Origin: Castellaniella sp041677825
GTDB taxonomy: Bacteria > Pseudomonadota > Gammaproteobacteria > Burkholderiales > Burkholderiaceae_B
Length of the DNA: 64,000 nt
Reading direction: 5' to 3'
NCBI RefSeq assembly: GCF_041677825.1
Contig: NZ_JBAYPG010000014.1
Location: 1 to 64,000 of the forward strand
In this document: piece by piece, positions 40,532-49,882 of the stretch
How the letters are laid out: each line of letters begins with the position of its first letter
Position numbering within the stretch: the stretch's first letter is position 1
The notes under the pieces: generated by a model
What the model was told of the DNA's origin: nothing
Seen by the model: only the letters and a program-made list of their open reading frames with translations
The model's database searches: none
Program-made: the position numbers and the translations under genes

Positions 40532-42298
40532 ATGGGCAATTCAATGGCATACACGGCTGACTCAATGGCATGCACGACTGACAACTCCCGCCATGGAGGC
40601 CAGATCCTGATGCAGCAACTCAGGATCAACGGGGTGCGCAGGGTATTTCTGGTGCCTGGCGAAAGCTACCTGCCCTGCATCGATGCGTTCAATGAACATA
40701 TCGGGGTCATTCAACCGGTGGTCTGCCGCCAGGAAAGCGGCGCGGCCTATATGGCCGAGGCCCACGGGAAGCTCACGGGTGCACCGGGTATCTGTTTTGT
40801 CACACGGGGTCCTGGTGCAAGCAACGCCAGCATCGGTCTGCATACGGCGTATCAGGATTCGACGCCCATGATCCTCTTCATAGGGCAGGTGTCCACCCGC
40901 TTCCTCGATCGTGAGGCATTCCAGGAAATCGATTACCGGCGCATGTTCGGGCCCGTCGCGAAATGGGTCGCCCAGATCGACCGAACCGACCGTATCCCCG
41001 AGTATGTTTCGCGCGCTTTTGCTGTCGCGACTGGCGGGCGGCCTGGGCCGGTGGTGCTCGCGCTGCCCGAAGACATGCTCTGGGGCCGGGCTGATGTGCC
41101 CGATCTGCCGCCTTCGCGGCGCGCGCATCTGCATCCGGGGCAAGGCGAACTCCAGGCACTCAAGGCCCAACTGGCCCAGGCGCAACGCCCTCTGATGATT
41201 CTGGGCGGCAGCGGCTGGTCGGCCCAGGCAGTCCATGACATCACGTGTTTTGCCCACTGTTTCGGCCTTCCGGTTTCGGTGGCCTGGCGCCGGTTGGAAT
41301 GCTTTGATCACGCCGATCCTCATTTTGCCGGTCAGGTGGGCTGGGCCATGCACGACGCGCTTGCGGCCCGTGTGCGCGCGGCCGATCTGATCCTGGCCGT
41401 CGGGACCCGCCTGGGCGAGGCGACTACCATCGCCTATTCACTCATCGAAAGCCCCCTGCCACGGCAGAGGCTGGTGCATGTTCATCCGGATGTCTCCGAA
41501 ATCGGCCGGGTCTTCATGCCGGCGCTGGCCATGGTGGCCGATGTGGCAAGCTTTGCGCGTGCGGCGTCGAAACTGGCCCCGGACAAAGCGCCTGATCTGT
41601 GTGCAGTACAGCAGGCGCACGCCGAATATCTGCAGTCGCTCGAACCATTGCCGGCTCCGGGGCCGCTCAGCCTCGATCAGCTGGCAGCGCATGTCAACCA
41701 TGTCTTGCCGGATGACGCCTGCATCACGGTTGGGGCGGGCAATTATGCGCTGTATCCGCATCGTTATCGCCAGTTCCATGGCCCGGGCACGAGCCTGGCG
41801 CCTACCCTGGGCGCCATGGGCTACGGGTTGCCAGCAGCCATCTCGGCCAAACTCGAAGATCCGCAACGTGAAGTGATCTGCTACGCAGGCGATGGCTGCT
41901 TCCAGATGAACATGCAGGAACTGGGTGTGGCCATGCAATATGGGCTGGGTATCGTCATTCTGCTGTTCAGCAACAGCTGCTGGGGCACCATCAGGGCGCA
42001 TCAGGAACGCGAGTTCCCCGGGCGCAGCGTGGCACTGGATTTCGTCAATCCCGAATTCTGTCAGGTCGTGCAGGCTTATGGCGGGCATGGCGAGGTGGTC
42101 GAGAAAACCGAAGACTTTCCGGCCGCCTTCGATCGTGCGCGTGCGTTTGCACGTGCACGGCATTTGCCGGCGCTGGTGGAGATCCGTTACGCACCCGAGG
42201 GGATCGCGCCAGGGGAAACACTTCGTGGCATCCGTGCCCAGGCGCTGGCTGCTGCCAGCGCCTCTGGTGCAACGGTGGCGCTGCCTCGGCCCGAATAG
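40532..42298 (+). CDS. Thiamine-diphosphate-dependent enzyme (IlvB/acetolactate-synthase-like)
   Basis: ThDP enzyme of the decarboxylase/carboligase family; the reaction is not identifiable. The 588-residue product has the cofactor-activating Glu68 (CRQESGAAYMAEAHGK), a central domain with ILGGSGWSAQAV, and the ThDP/Mg motif from GDG (453-455) to Asn481. That motif reads LFSNSCWG rather than NN, but the metal ligand is kept. Possible roles include 2-oxoacid decarboxylation or acyl-group transfer. Starts at 40532, 40544 and 40565 are all ATG with no good ribosome site; the first two lie within or beside a 21-bp duplication. It is followed by an SDR gene and a carbamoylase-type hydrolase. Confidence 0.82.
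   Translation: MGNSMAYTADSMACTTDNSRHGGQILMQQLRINGVRRVFLVPGESYLPCIDAFNEHIGVIQPVVCRQESGAAYMAEAHGKLTGAPGICFVTRGPGASNASIGLHTAYQDSTPMILFIGQVSTRFLDREAFQEIDYRRMFGPVAKWVAQIDRTDRIPEYVSRAFAVATGGRPGPVVLALPEDMLWGRADVPDLPPSRRAHLHPGQGELQALKAQLAQAQRPLMILGGSGWSAQAVHDITCFAHCFGLPVSVAWRRLECFDHADPHFAGQVGWAMHDALAARVRAADLILAVGTRLGEATTIAYSLIESPLPRQRLVHVHPDVSEIGRVFMPALAMVADVASFARAASKLAPDKAPDLCAVQQAHAEYLQSLEPLPAPGPLSLDQLAAHVNHVLPDDACITVGAGNYALYPHRYRQFHGPGTSLAPTLGAMGYGLPAAISAKLEDPQREVICYAGDGCFQMNMQELGVAMQYGLGIVILLFSNSCWGTIRAHQEREFPGRSVALDFVNPEFCQVVQAYGGHGEVVEKTEDFPAAFDRARAFARARHLPALVEIRYAPEGIAPGETLRGIRAQALAAASASGATVALPRPE
40541..40582 (+). repeat. Tandem 21-bp duplication at the 5' end of the ThDP gene
   Basis: Two adjacent 21-bp units (40541-40561 and 40562-40582), 19 of 21 positions alike, each containing TCAATGGCAT. 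They encode SMAYTAD and SMACTTD and carry an ATG each, which makes the true start of the gene ambiguous. Confidence 0.8.
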
Positions 42299-42358
42299 GC
42301 GGCGGGTTCAGCGCTCGGCCATTCAGGCATCGGTCACAATTCAGCAGGGAGGGGTCAG

Positions 42359-43138
42359 ATGGATTTGTATTTGCAGGGCAAGGTGGCACTGGTCTGCGGG
42401 GCGAGTCAGGGCCTGGGATTTGCCTGCGCGCGGGCACTGGCGCTGGAAGGTGCTGTGGTCACTCTGGTCGCGCGGCGCGGCGATGTGCTGGCCAAGGCGG
42501 CAGAGCGCATCCGTGAGGATGGTGCCGTCGATGTGCGCACCGTAGCCGCGGACATCACCACGGCGGCAGGTCGTGACGCGGCACTGGTGACATCGGGCGC
42601 ACCCGATATCCTGGTCACCAATGCGGGGGGTCCCAAGCCGGGTGATTTCCGTGAATGGACCCGGGACGACTGGATGTCGGCCCTCGACAACAACATGTAC
42701 AGCCCCATTGCATTGATGCAGTCAGTGATCGATCCGATGATCGAGCGCCGTTTCGGGCGCATCGTCAATATCACGTCCAGCGCGGTGAAAATGCCCATCG
42801 ACATCCTTGGCCTGTCCAATGGTGCGCGCAGTGGCCTGACCGGTTTCGTGGCAGGGCTGGCACGGCAGGTGGCGCAGTATGGCATCACCATCAACAACCT
42901 GCTGCCAGGGGCCTTTTCCACCGTGAGGCTGCAGGAGACCGCCCGCCGTGTCGCCGAAGACACCGGGGTCTCCCTCGATGAGGTGCAGCAGGGCAGGCTG
43001 ATGGCGATCCCGGCCCGCCGTTTTGGCGATCCGGCCGAATTCGGCGATGCCTGCGCATTCCTGTGCAGCCCCAGAGCGGGTTATATCACGGGCCAGAATC
43101 TGCTTCTGGATGGTGGCGCTTTTCCGGGCACCCTCTGA
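42359..43138 (+). CDS. Atypical short-chain dehydrogenase/reductase (BKR-like)
   Basis: Rossmann-fold SDR, 259 residues. The nucleotide motif GASQGLG (residues 14-20) and NAG (88-90) are present, and Ser140/Ser141 may be the catalytic serine. The YxxxK pair is missing: the matching segment GLSNGARSGLTGF has Ser153 and Arg157 where Tyr and Lys belong. The same change occurs in a BKR-like SDR subgroup (cd05344) described as lacking the classical tetrad. It could be a reductase with altered chemistry or a regulatory fold. GGGAGGGG precedes the ATG. It sits between the ThDP enzyme and the hydrolase. Confidence 0.85.
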   Translation: MDLYLQGKVALVCGASQGLGFACARALALEGAVVTLVARRGDVLAKAAERIREDGAVDVRTVAADITTAAGRDAALVTSGAPDILVTNAGGPKPGDFREWTRDDWMSALDNNMYSPIALMQSVIDPMIERRFGRIVNITSSAVKMPIDILGLSNGARSGLTGFVAGLARQVAQYGITINNLLPGAFSTVRLQETARRVAEDTGVSLDEVQQGRLMAIPARRFGDPAEFGDACAFLCSPRAGYITGQNLLLDGGAFPGTL

Positions 43139-43259
43139 GGATCAGGCCAGCTCAGGAACAGGGCTCCACCTCAGGACCGGGGCTCTATACTGGCCTCGCA
43201 TGCCGACCGTGAATCCTGGTATTGGTCGGGATCAACGCATCTGAACCAAGGAAACACAA

Positions 43260-44519
43260 ATGACACACCCCACTATGCTCAAAGTAAACGGTGCCCGACT
43301 CTGGACGTCGCTCATGGATCTGGCCCGCATCGGGCCGACGCCCAAAGGGGGCAGTTGTCGTCTGGCCCTCACTGACCTCGACACTCAAGGGCGGGATCTG
43401 GTCACGGGCTGGATGAAAGAAGCCGGCCTGGATATCCGTACCGATCAGATCGGCAACATCATCGGCCGCCGTGCAGGGCAGAATCCCGGCCTCAAGCCGG
43501 TGGCCATGGGCAGCCACATCGATACCCAGCCCACTGGCGGGCGCTTTGATGGCTGCTATGGCGTGATGGCGGGGCTCGAAGTCATGCGCATCCTCAATGA
43601 CCACGGTGTGCGCACGCAGGCTCCGCTTGAACTGATGATCTGGACCAACGAAGAAGGGGCCCGGTTTGCGCCGGCCATGATGGGCTCGGGCGTATTCTGT
43701 GGGGCCATTCCGCTGCAGTCCGCGCTCGAGACGGTCGACCGGGATGGCAAGACCGTGGGCGATGAACTGGCCCGTTCCGGCTACGCCGGTTCGCTGCCTG
43801 TCCCGGGGGTGCTTCCGGACAGCTATTTCGAGGCCCATATCGAGCAGGGGCCGGTACTGGAAGACGAACGCAAGGTGATTGGGGTCGTGAGCGGTTCGCT
43901 GGCCTTGCGCTGGTATGAGATCACCGTGACCGGGAACGAAGCGCATGCCGGGCCGACACCCATGCATTTGCGCCAGGATGCCCTGTTTGCTGCAACGCAT
44001 CTGATGCAGGCCGTGGTCCGGATTGCACGGGCCCATGCCCCTGAAGGGCGGGGCACGGTCGGCATCGTGGATGTGCGCCCCGGTTCGCCCAATGTCATTC
44101 CGGGTACGGTGCGTTTCACGGTCGATCTGCGCCACGAGGACCCGGCCCGCCTGGACGATATGGATGCACAATTGAAACTCGCCTGCCGGCAACTGTCCGA
44201 AACCGTCGGCTACGCTGTCCAGGCCAGCCTGAAGGAAACCTGGGATTTCCCGGCTACACCATTCGATGCACATTGCGTCGGCCTGGTGCGCGATCAGGCA
44301 GAAGCCCGTGGCTACAGCCACCGGGATATCGTTACGGGCGCGGGTCACGACGCCGTCTACATGGCCACCGTCGTGCCCACGGCGATGGTGTTCGTGCCGT
44401 GCAGAGATGGCATCAGCCACAACGAGGCGGAATATGCCGAGCCCGAACACCTGGAGGCCGGTGCCAATGTTCTGCTGGGTGCGGTGCTCGCCCGGGCCAG
44501 CGCCTGTGGTTTACCCTGA
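43260..44519 (+). CDS. Zn-dependent amidase, hydantoinase/carbamoylase family
   Basis: M20-fold metal hydrolase of the N-carbamoyl-amino-acid amidohydrolase/allantoate amidohydrolase group, 419 residues. Metal-site residues are His86 and Asp88 (MGSHIDTQPTGG), Asp97 (GGRFDGCYGV), Glu131/Glu132 (TNEEGARF) and the EAHIEQGP histidine; AGHDAVYMA near the end and HNEAEYAE complete it. The likely reaction is hydrolysis of a ureido or N-carbamoyl compound; AllC and HyuC are the nearest roles. AAGGAAAC precedes ATG 43260. A terminator-like hairpin follows, then the Dpp-type importer genes. Confidence 0.88.
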   Translation: MTHPTMLKVNGARLWTSLMDLARIGPTPKGGSCRLALTDLDTQGRDLVTGWMKEAGLDIRTDQIGNIIGRRAGQNPGLKPVAMGSHIDTQPTGGRFDGCYGVMAGLEVMRILNDHGVRTQAPLELMIWTNEEGARFAPAMMGSGVFCGAIPLQSALETVDRDGKTVGDELARSGYAGSLPVPGVLPDSYFEAHIEQGPVLEDERKVIGVVSGSLALRWYEITVTGNEAHAGPTPMHLRQDALFAATHLMQAVVRIARAHAPEGRGTVGIVDVRPGSPNVIPGTVRFTVDLRHEDPARLDDMDAQLKLACRQLSETVGYAVQASLKETWDFPATPFDAHCVGLVRDQAEARGYSHRDIVTGAGHDAVYMATVVPTAMVFVPCRDGISHNEAEYAEPEHLEAGANVLLGAVLARASACGLP

Positions 44520-44567
44520 AAAGAGCTGGGCGTTCTTGCGTCGTTACCTATAGATGTTTAAATTATC

Positions 44568-44588
44568 GGTCAGGCCACCTGACCTTTT
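44568..44588 (+). terminator. Intrinsic terminator after the carbamoylase gene
   Basis: Stem GGTCAGG / CCTGACC with a 3-nt loop followed directly by TTTT, 49 bp after the hydrolase stop. The remaining 160 bp before the binding-protein gene probably hold its own promoter, suggesting two transcripts in this cluster. Confidence 0.65.
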
Positions 44589-44751
44589 GCCGATGCGTCA
44601 AACGGTCGTTTCACGGTGGGTTCGGGCGCGGGTCAGCCTGGTCGCCTGGATCCGTATCAAAACCGGCAAACGAACATCGAGCAGCATGGCCTCGTTCTGA
44701 GGACCACTGTTTCGATCGTTGCAAAAATACAAGGGATACAAGGAGACAGCA

Positions 44752-46329
44752 ATGGACAGACGTCAATTCATGATCACCGGTGCTTCGGCAATGGGTGCAC
44801 TCACCACCGAACTTGCCCTGCCCACCTGGGCGCATGCGGCTGACAAGAAAGTATTGCAACTCATCATCCAGCCCGAGCCGCCCATCCTGATTGCTGCATT
44901 CAACCAGCAGGCCCCCACACAGTATGTCAGCGGCAAGATGTTCCAGAGCCTGATGACTTATACGTTTGATCTCAAACCCATGCCGGGCCTGGCCAAGTCC
45001 TGGGATGTTGCCGCAGACGGCCTGAGCATCACATTCCATTTGCAGGAAGGCGTCAAATGGCATGATGGTCATCCATTCAGCGCGGATGACGTTGTCTTCT
45101 CGCTGGCAGACATGTTGCCCAAGGTGCACGCACGCGCGCGTGCAATTCTGGATACGCATGCCAAGTCAGTCGAGAAAATAGACGATCTCACTGTGCGTCT
45201 CAACCTGAAGGCGCCATTTCCCGCTGTCATCCTCATGTTCGAGCCTGGCTTCGCGCCCATGCTGCCCAGGCATGTCTACGAAGGCACCGACTACATGACC
45301 AACCCGGCCAACCAGCATCCGATCGGGACTGGCCCATTCATGTTCAAGGAATGGCAGCGAGGCTCTTTCATCCATCTGGTCCGCAACCCGCATTATTGGA
45401 AGCCGGGCATGCCCTATCTCGACGAACTCATCTTCAACGTCATCCCGGATTCTTCCTCCCGGGCAGTGGCCTTCCAGAACGGGCGCATCGACGTCCTTTA
45501 TGGCGGCGATGTCGACAACGTCGATATCAAGCGCCTGTCCGAGATCGATGGGGTCACGTATACCACCAAGGGCTGGGAAATGTTCTCGCCACTGGCCTAT
45601 CTCATCTTCAACATGCGCAAGCCACCGTTCGACAACGTCAAGGTGCGTCAGGCCATGATGTACGCCATGAACCGCGAGGCCATCGTCAAGAATATTTTCT
45701 TTGGCCTGGGTCAGGTGGCCAACGGCCCCTTCGTGCCCACCGAACTGTATTACGACCCCAACCTGCCGCCCTACACGTTCGACCCCAGGAAGGCACGCGA
45801 GCTCATCAAGGAATCCGGCATCAATCCGGCCGACCACACCATCCGCCTGCTCAGCTTTCCCTACGGCTCCACCTGGGATCGTCTGGACGAATACACCCGT
45901 CAGACACTCGAGCAACTGGGCTTCAAGGTTGACCTGCAATCCACTGATGGTGGCGGCTGGGCCGCGCGTACGGGTGACTGGGATTTCGACATCACCACCA
46001 CCTACTCGTACCAGTATGGCGATCCGGCACTGGGGGTCGAACGCCTGTACGTCGCGCGCAACATCGTCAAGGGGTCACCGTTTGCCAATGCCCAGGGCTA
46101 CAACAACCCGGCGCTCGACAAACTCTGGTCCGAAGCGTCGGGCTCCACGGATCCGGTGCGCCGCCAGGCACTGTACTCCGAGATCCAGAAGACACTGGTC
46201 GAAGAGGTCGGCAACGGCTTTCTGGTCGACATGGAATTTGCCACGCTCTATCGCAGCAATATCAAGAACCTGGTCACTACGGCCATTGGTCTGAACGAAA
46301 GTTTCGACAACGTGCATTTCGAAGGCTAG
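44752..46329 (+). CDS. ABC transporter substrate-binding protein, DppA/OppA family
   Basis: Periplasmic receptor of a dipeptide/oligopeptide/nickel-type importer (SBP family 5), 525 residues. The N-terminus MDRRQFMITGASAMGAL is twin-arginine-like, and cleavage is likely near AHAADKK. Family features include GLAKSWDVAADGLSITFHLQEGVKWHDG (in part near residues 80-110), PIGTGPFMFKEW, and NMRKPPFDNVKVRQAMMYAMNREAIV (in part). AAGGAGA lies before ATG 44752. Next to a carbamoylase-type hydrolase, the ligand may be an amide or ureido compound rather than a peptide. Confidence 0.9.
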   Translation: MDRRQFMITGASAMGALTTELALPTWAHAADKKVLQLIIQPEPPILIAAFNQQAPTQYVSGKMFQSLMTYTFDLKPMPGLAKSWDVAADGLSITFHLQEGVKWHDGHPFSADDVVFSLADMLPKVHARARAILDTHAKSVEKIDDLTVRLNLKAPFPAVILMFEPGFAPMLPRHVYEGTDYMTNPANQHPIGTGPFMFKEWQRGSFIHLVRNPHYWKPGMPYLDELIFNVIPDSSSRAVAFQNGRIDVLYGGDVDNVDIKRLSEIDGVTYTTKGWEMFSPLAYLIFNMRKPPFDNVKVRQAMMYAMNREAIVKNIFFGLGQVANGPFVPTELYYDPNLPPYTFDPRKARELIKESGINPADHTIRLLSFPYGSTWDRLDEYTRQTLEQLGFKVDLQSTDGGGWAARTGDWDFDITTTYSYQYGDPALGVERLYVARNIVKGSPFANAQGYNNPALDKLWSEASGSTDPVRRQALYSEIQKTLVEEVGNGFLVDMEFATLYRSNIKNLVTTAIGLNESFDNVHFEG

Positions 46330-46358
46330 TCCAGGCCTGTCGGCCGGGGGTGGCGCGC

Positions 46359-47366
46359 ATGAAATTTCTTGGTTTCCTGACATCCAGAATCATCAAGGCA
46401 TTGATTGTGGTGCTGGGTGTGGTGATCATCAATTTCTTTCTGATCCGGCTGGCTCCGGGCGACCCGGCAGCGGTTCTGGCCGGGCAGTCGGGTGCCAGCG
46501 ACCCGGCCTACGTCGAACAGTTGCGCGAAGAGTTTGGCCTCGACAAACCCGTGCTGGTTCAACTGGGGGTCTATCTGTCCGGTGTGGTGCAGCTCGATCT
46601 CGGCTATTCGTATCGCAACAACATGCCGGTTCTGACCCTGATCGTCCAGCGCATTCCGGCGACCTTGCTGCTGATGTTCTGCGCCTTCCTGTTTTCTTTG
46701 GTATTGGGCGTGCTGCTGGGTGTAGTGGCCGCCAATGCCCGCTACAGCCGACGAAGGCGATGGCTGGACAACATCGTCATGGCGGTTTCGCTGCTGCTGT
46801 ACGCCACGCCGCTGTTCTGGCTGGCGCTCATGGCCATCCTGTTGTTCTCGGTCGTGCTGGGCTGGTTGCCGGGTTTTGGCATGGAGACCGTCGGGGCGGG
46901 CTTCACTGGCTGGGCCTATATACAGGATATCGCTCTGCATCTGGTGTTGCCGACGGTCACCCTGGGGTGTTTCTTCATGGCCATGTATGTCATGCTCACG
47001 CGGGCCTCCATGCTTGAAGTCATCAACATGGATTTCGTCAAGACAGCGCGGGCAAAGGGTGTGGCGCCAAACACCATCATCCGCCGGCATGTCCTGCGCA
47101 ATGCACTGCTGCCCGTGATCACGTTTGCCGGCATTCAGCTGGGTCAGATGGCGGGTGGCGCGGTGCTGACGGAAACAGTGTTTGCATGGCCGGGCATTGG
47201 GCGCCTGATGTTCGATGCTTTGCTGCAGCGCGACTACCAATTGCTGCTCGGGGTGTTTCTGGTCACCTCCTTCATGGTGGTCGTGTTCAATCTGCTCACC
47301 GATGTCGTCTACCGGTTCGTGGATCCGCGCATTGCCGCCGGCGCTCAACCCGGAGGGGTGCAATGA
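46359..47366 (+). CDS. ABC transporter permease, DppB type
   Basis: First permease of the Dpp-type importer, 335 residues, six helices expected. It opens FLTSRIIKALIVVLGVVIINFFLIRLAPGDPAAVL (in part near residues 5-38), as DppB proteins do. The EAA loop appears as MLEVINMDFVKTARAKGVAPNTIIRRHVLRNALLPVI (in part near residues 218-255), ending ETVFAWPGIGRLMFDALLQRDY. The start at ATG 46359 has GGGGG eight bases upstream; an in-frame GTG at 46350 is also possible. Overlaps dppC by four bases. Confidence 0.91.
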   Translation: MKFLGFLTSRIIKALIVVLGVVIINFFLIRLAPGDPAAVLAGQSGASDPAYVEQLREEFGLDKPVLVQLGVYLSGVVQLDLGYSYRNNMPVLTLIVQRIPATLLLMFCAFLFSLVLGVLLGVVAANARYSRRRRWLDNIVMAVSLLLYATPLFWLALMAILLFSVVLGWLPGFGMETVGAGFTGWAYIQDIALHLVLPTVTLGCFFMAMYVMLTRASMLEVINMDFVKTARAKGVAPNTIIRRHVLRNALLPVITFAGIQLGQMAGGAVLTETVFAWPGIGRLMFDALLQRDYQLLLGVFLVTSFMVVVFNLLTDVVYRFVDPRIAAGAQPGGVQ

Positions 47367-48202
47367 GCGGGTTCCTGCGGCGTTTCTCACGTAATTACGG
47401 CGCACTGGCTGGCACGGTCATCCTGTTGCTGGTGGTGTTGCTGGCGGCGGTGGCACCGGTTCTCTACCCGGATTCCCCCTGGATGATGGTGGCCGATCCG
47501 TTGATCCCGCCTTTTACCAATCCGGAATATCCATTCGGTACGGACATGCTCGGAAGGGATATCGCCGCTGGCCTTGCCTGGGGGGCACAGGTCTCGCTGC
47601 TGGTGGGCATTGTATCCACCATCATTGCGCTGCTGGTCGGGATTCTGGTCGGTTCCATTGCCGGCTATTATGGTGGCTGGGTCGATGACTTTCTCATGCG
47701 GCTGACCGAATTCTTCCAGACGATCCCGCAATTGGCCATGGCCGTGGTCCTGGTGGCGGTCTTGAGTCCGAGCATCTATTCGATTCTCGCCGCAATCGCG
47801 CTGGTGGCCTGGCCACCAGCGGCCCGTCTGGTGCGTGGTGAATTCCTGTCGCTCAAGCAGCGTGAATTCGTACAGGCCGCGATCGTGATCGGTCAACATC
47901 CCTGGCGCATCATTGGTTCGCAGATTCTGCCCAATGCCATGTCACCCATCATCGTGTCCACATCGTTCATGGTTGCCACAGCCATTCTGACCGAAGCGGC
48001 ACTGTCTTTTCTCGGCCTGGGTGATCGCAACCTCATGAGCTGGGGGTTCATGATAGGGGCCGCGCGCACCATGATCCAGCAGGCCTGGTGGATGATCGTC
48101 TGGCCCGGCGTGGCCATACTGCTCACCGTGCTGTCCATCAACCTGATTGGGGGCGGGCTCAGTGATGCACTCAATCCGCATCTGCGTCGCCCCAACGAAT
48201 AG
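47363..48202 (+). CDS. ABC transporter permease, DppC type
   Basis: Second permease, 279 residues. The N-terminus FLRRFSRNYGALAGTVILLLVVLLAAVAPVLYP (in part) and PFGTDMLGRDIAAGLAWGAQVSL fit DppC. The EAA-type loop is LSLKQREFVQAAIVIGQHPWRIIGSQILPNAMSPII (in part near residues 155-190), and GAARTMIQQAWWMIVWPGVAILLTVLSINLIGGGL comes near the end in part. The ATG lies inside the dppB stop (ATGA), with GGAGGGG upstream. The frame is open earlier inside dppB without homology. Confidence 0.91.
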   Translation: MSGFLRRFSRNYGALAGTVILLLVVLLAAVAPVLYPDSPWMMVADPLIPPFTNPEYPFGTDMLGRDIAAGLAWGAQVSLLVGIVSTIIALLVGILVGSIAGYYGGWVDDFLMRLTEFFQTIPQLAMAVVLVAVLSPSIYSILAAIALVAWPPAARLVRGEFLSLKQREFVQAAIVIGQHPWRIIGSQILPNAMSPIIVSTSFMVATAILTEAALSFLGLGDRNLMSWGFMIGAARTMIQQAWWMIVWPGVAILLTVLSINLIGGGLSDALNPHLRRPNE

Positions 48203-48211
48203 GAGCCCGAT

Positions 48212-49882
48212 GTGCCCGCCCACGACCCGGATCATTCTGCAAACACTTTGCTGTCCGTTCGCGGCCTGACCATTCCCCTGCCGCGCGGCGGTGATCGGCC
48301 CCATGCGATCCGCGACATTTCATTCGATGTGGGCGCACATGAAATCGTCTGCGTGGTGGGTGAATCGGGATCGGGCAAGTCCATGATGGCAAATACCATC
48401 ATGGGTCTGCTGCCCGATTATCTGGTGCCGCAGGCCGGCGAGATTTTCTTCAAGGGGCAGGATCTGCTCACGCTGCCTGAAGATACCTTGCGTGGCATGC
48501 GTGGCAAGGATGTCGCCATGATCTTCCAGGAGCCACTTTCGGCGCTGAATCCGGTCATGAAGGTGGGCCAGCAGATTGCCGAAGTCATGAGTGCGCATCA
48601 TGTGTATCCTGGCGCGGAGCGGGTGGGGCGCGTGCTCGATTTACTCAGCTTTGTCGGCCTGCCGGATCCATCCGTGCTCAGTCAGGCGTATCCGTTTGCC
48701 CTCTCGGGCGGGCAGCGCCAGCGTGTCATGATCGCCATGGCTCTCGCGCTCGAGCCGGCGCTGTTGATCGCAGATGAGCCTACCACGGCGCTCGATGTCA
48801 CCACACAGGCGCAGATTCTGGCGCTGATCAGCGATATCCAGCGCCAGAAGGGCATGGGTGTGCTGTTCATCACCCATGATTTCGGCGTTGTGGCGGAGAT
48901 CGCGGATCGCGTGGTAGTCATGGAGAAAGGCCGGCTGGTTGAGCAGGGGCCGGCTGCGCAGGTTCTCAATCAGCCTCGAGAGTCCTATACCCGACGCCTC
49001 ATTGCAGCCGTCCCTCGCCGGCGTGCGCGCACTGGCGATACAGCGGCCCTGAGCGGCCCCGCATTGCTCGAGGTCCGCAATCTTCACAAGACGTATCGAA
49101 TGGGGCGCAAGGGGCTGTTTTCCAGCGTTCGGGAAGTGCGCGCAGTCAATGGCGTGAGTTTCGAGGTCCGGGCGGGTCAAACATTGGGCATTGTGGGTGA
49201 ATCCGGTTCGGGGAAATCCACCATTGGCAAGTGTCTGTTGCGCCTGATCCATGTGGATGGTGGCGAAATCCTGTTTGATGGTCATGACCTCACCCGGATG
49301 TCCCAAAGTCAACTCAGGCCGCTGCGAAAATCGATACAGATGATCTTCCAGGACCCCTTTTCTTCGCTCAATCCCCGTCACACGGTGGGCCGAATCATCA
49401 GTGATGGTCCGGTTGCCAATGGCATGGGGCGCCGCGAGGCTCAGGATCTTGCCCATCGATTGCTTGACATGGTCGGCCTCGATCGTTCTGCCTTCGATCG
49501 ATACCCCAATCAGTTTTCCGGGGGGCAGCGCCAGCGGGTCGGCATCGCGCGTGCCCTGGCACTCGACCCCAAAGTGATCGTGGCCGATGAGTCGGTCTCT
49601 GCTCTTGATGTGTCAGTCCAGGCTCAGGTGCTTGAACTGCTGCGCAGCATCCAGCAACGTCTGGACATTGCCATGATCTTCATCACCCACGATTTGCGCG
49701 TGGCGGCCCAGATCTGTGACCGCGTCGCCGTCATGCATCGTGGGGTCTTTGCCGAATACGGCGATCCCGCGCAGATCTTCGAGCATCCATCTGATCCCTA
49801 CACGCAGGAACTGATCGCGGCGATTCCGGGGAAAGACTGGGATCCGGATCTCTGCGCCATTACTGAAGGAGAAACGCCATGA
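48212..49882 (+). CDS. Fused dipeptide-type ABC ATPase (DppD-DppF)
   Basis: Single 556-residue protein with two nucleotide-binding domains, doing the job of the separate DppD and DppF. The N-terminal domain has Walker A VVGESGSGKSMM, signature ALSGGQRQRVMIAMAL, and Walker B LLIADEPTTALDV. The C-terminal domain (from about residue 275) has VGESGSGKSTIGK, QFSGGQRQRVGIARAL, and VIVADESVSALDV. Both keep all ATPase motifs. The start is GTG 48212 with AGGAG upstream; an ATG at 48210 is out of frame. Such fusions occur in many Burkholderiales. The cupin gene overlaps the stop by four bases. Confidence 0.92.
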   Translation: MPAHDPDHSANTLLSVRGLTIPLPRGGDRPHAIRDISFDVGAHEIVCVVGESGSGKSMMANTIMGLLPDYLVPQAGEIFFKGQDLLTLPEDTLRGMRGKDVAMIFQEPLSALNPVMKVGQQIAEVMSAHHVYPGAERVGRVLDLLSFVGLPDPSVLSQAYPFALSGGQRQRVMIAMALALEPALLIADEPTTALDVTTQAQILALISDIQRQKGMGVLFITHDFGVVAEIADRVVVMEKGRLVEQGPAAQVLNQPRESYTRRLIAAVPRRRARTGDTAALSGPALLEVRNLHKTYRMGRKGLFSSVREVRAVNGVSFEVRAGQTLGIVGESGSGKSTIGKCLLRLIHVDGGEILFDGHDLTRMSQSQLRPLRKSIQMIFQDPFSSLNPRHTVGRIISDGPVANGMGRREAQDLAHRLLDMVGLDRSAFDRYPNQFSGGQRQRVGIARALALDPKVIVADESVSALDVSVQAQVLELLRSIQQRLDIAMIFITHDLRVAAQICDRVAVMHRGVFAEYGDPAQIFEHPSDPYTQELIAAIPGKDWDPDLCAITEGETP

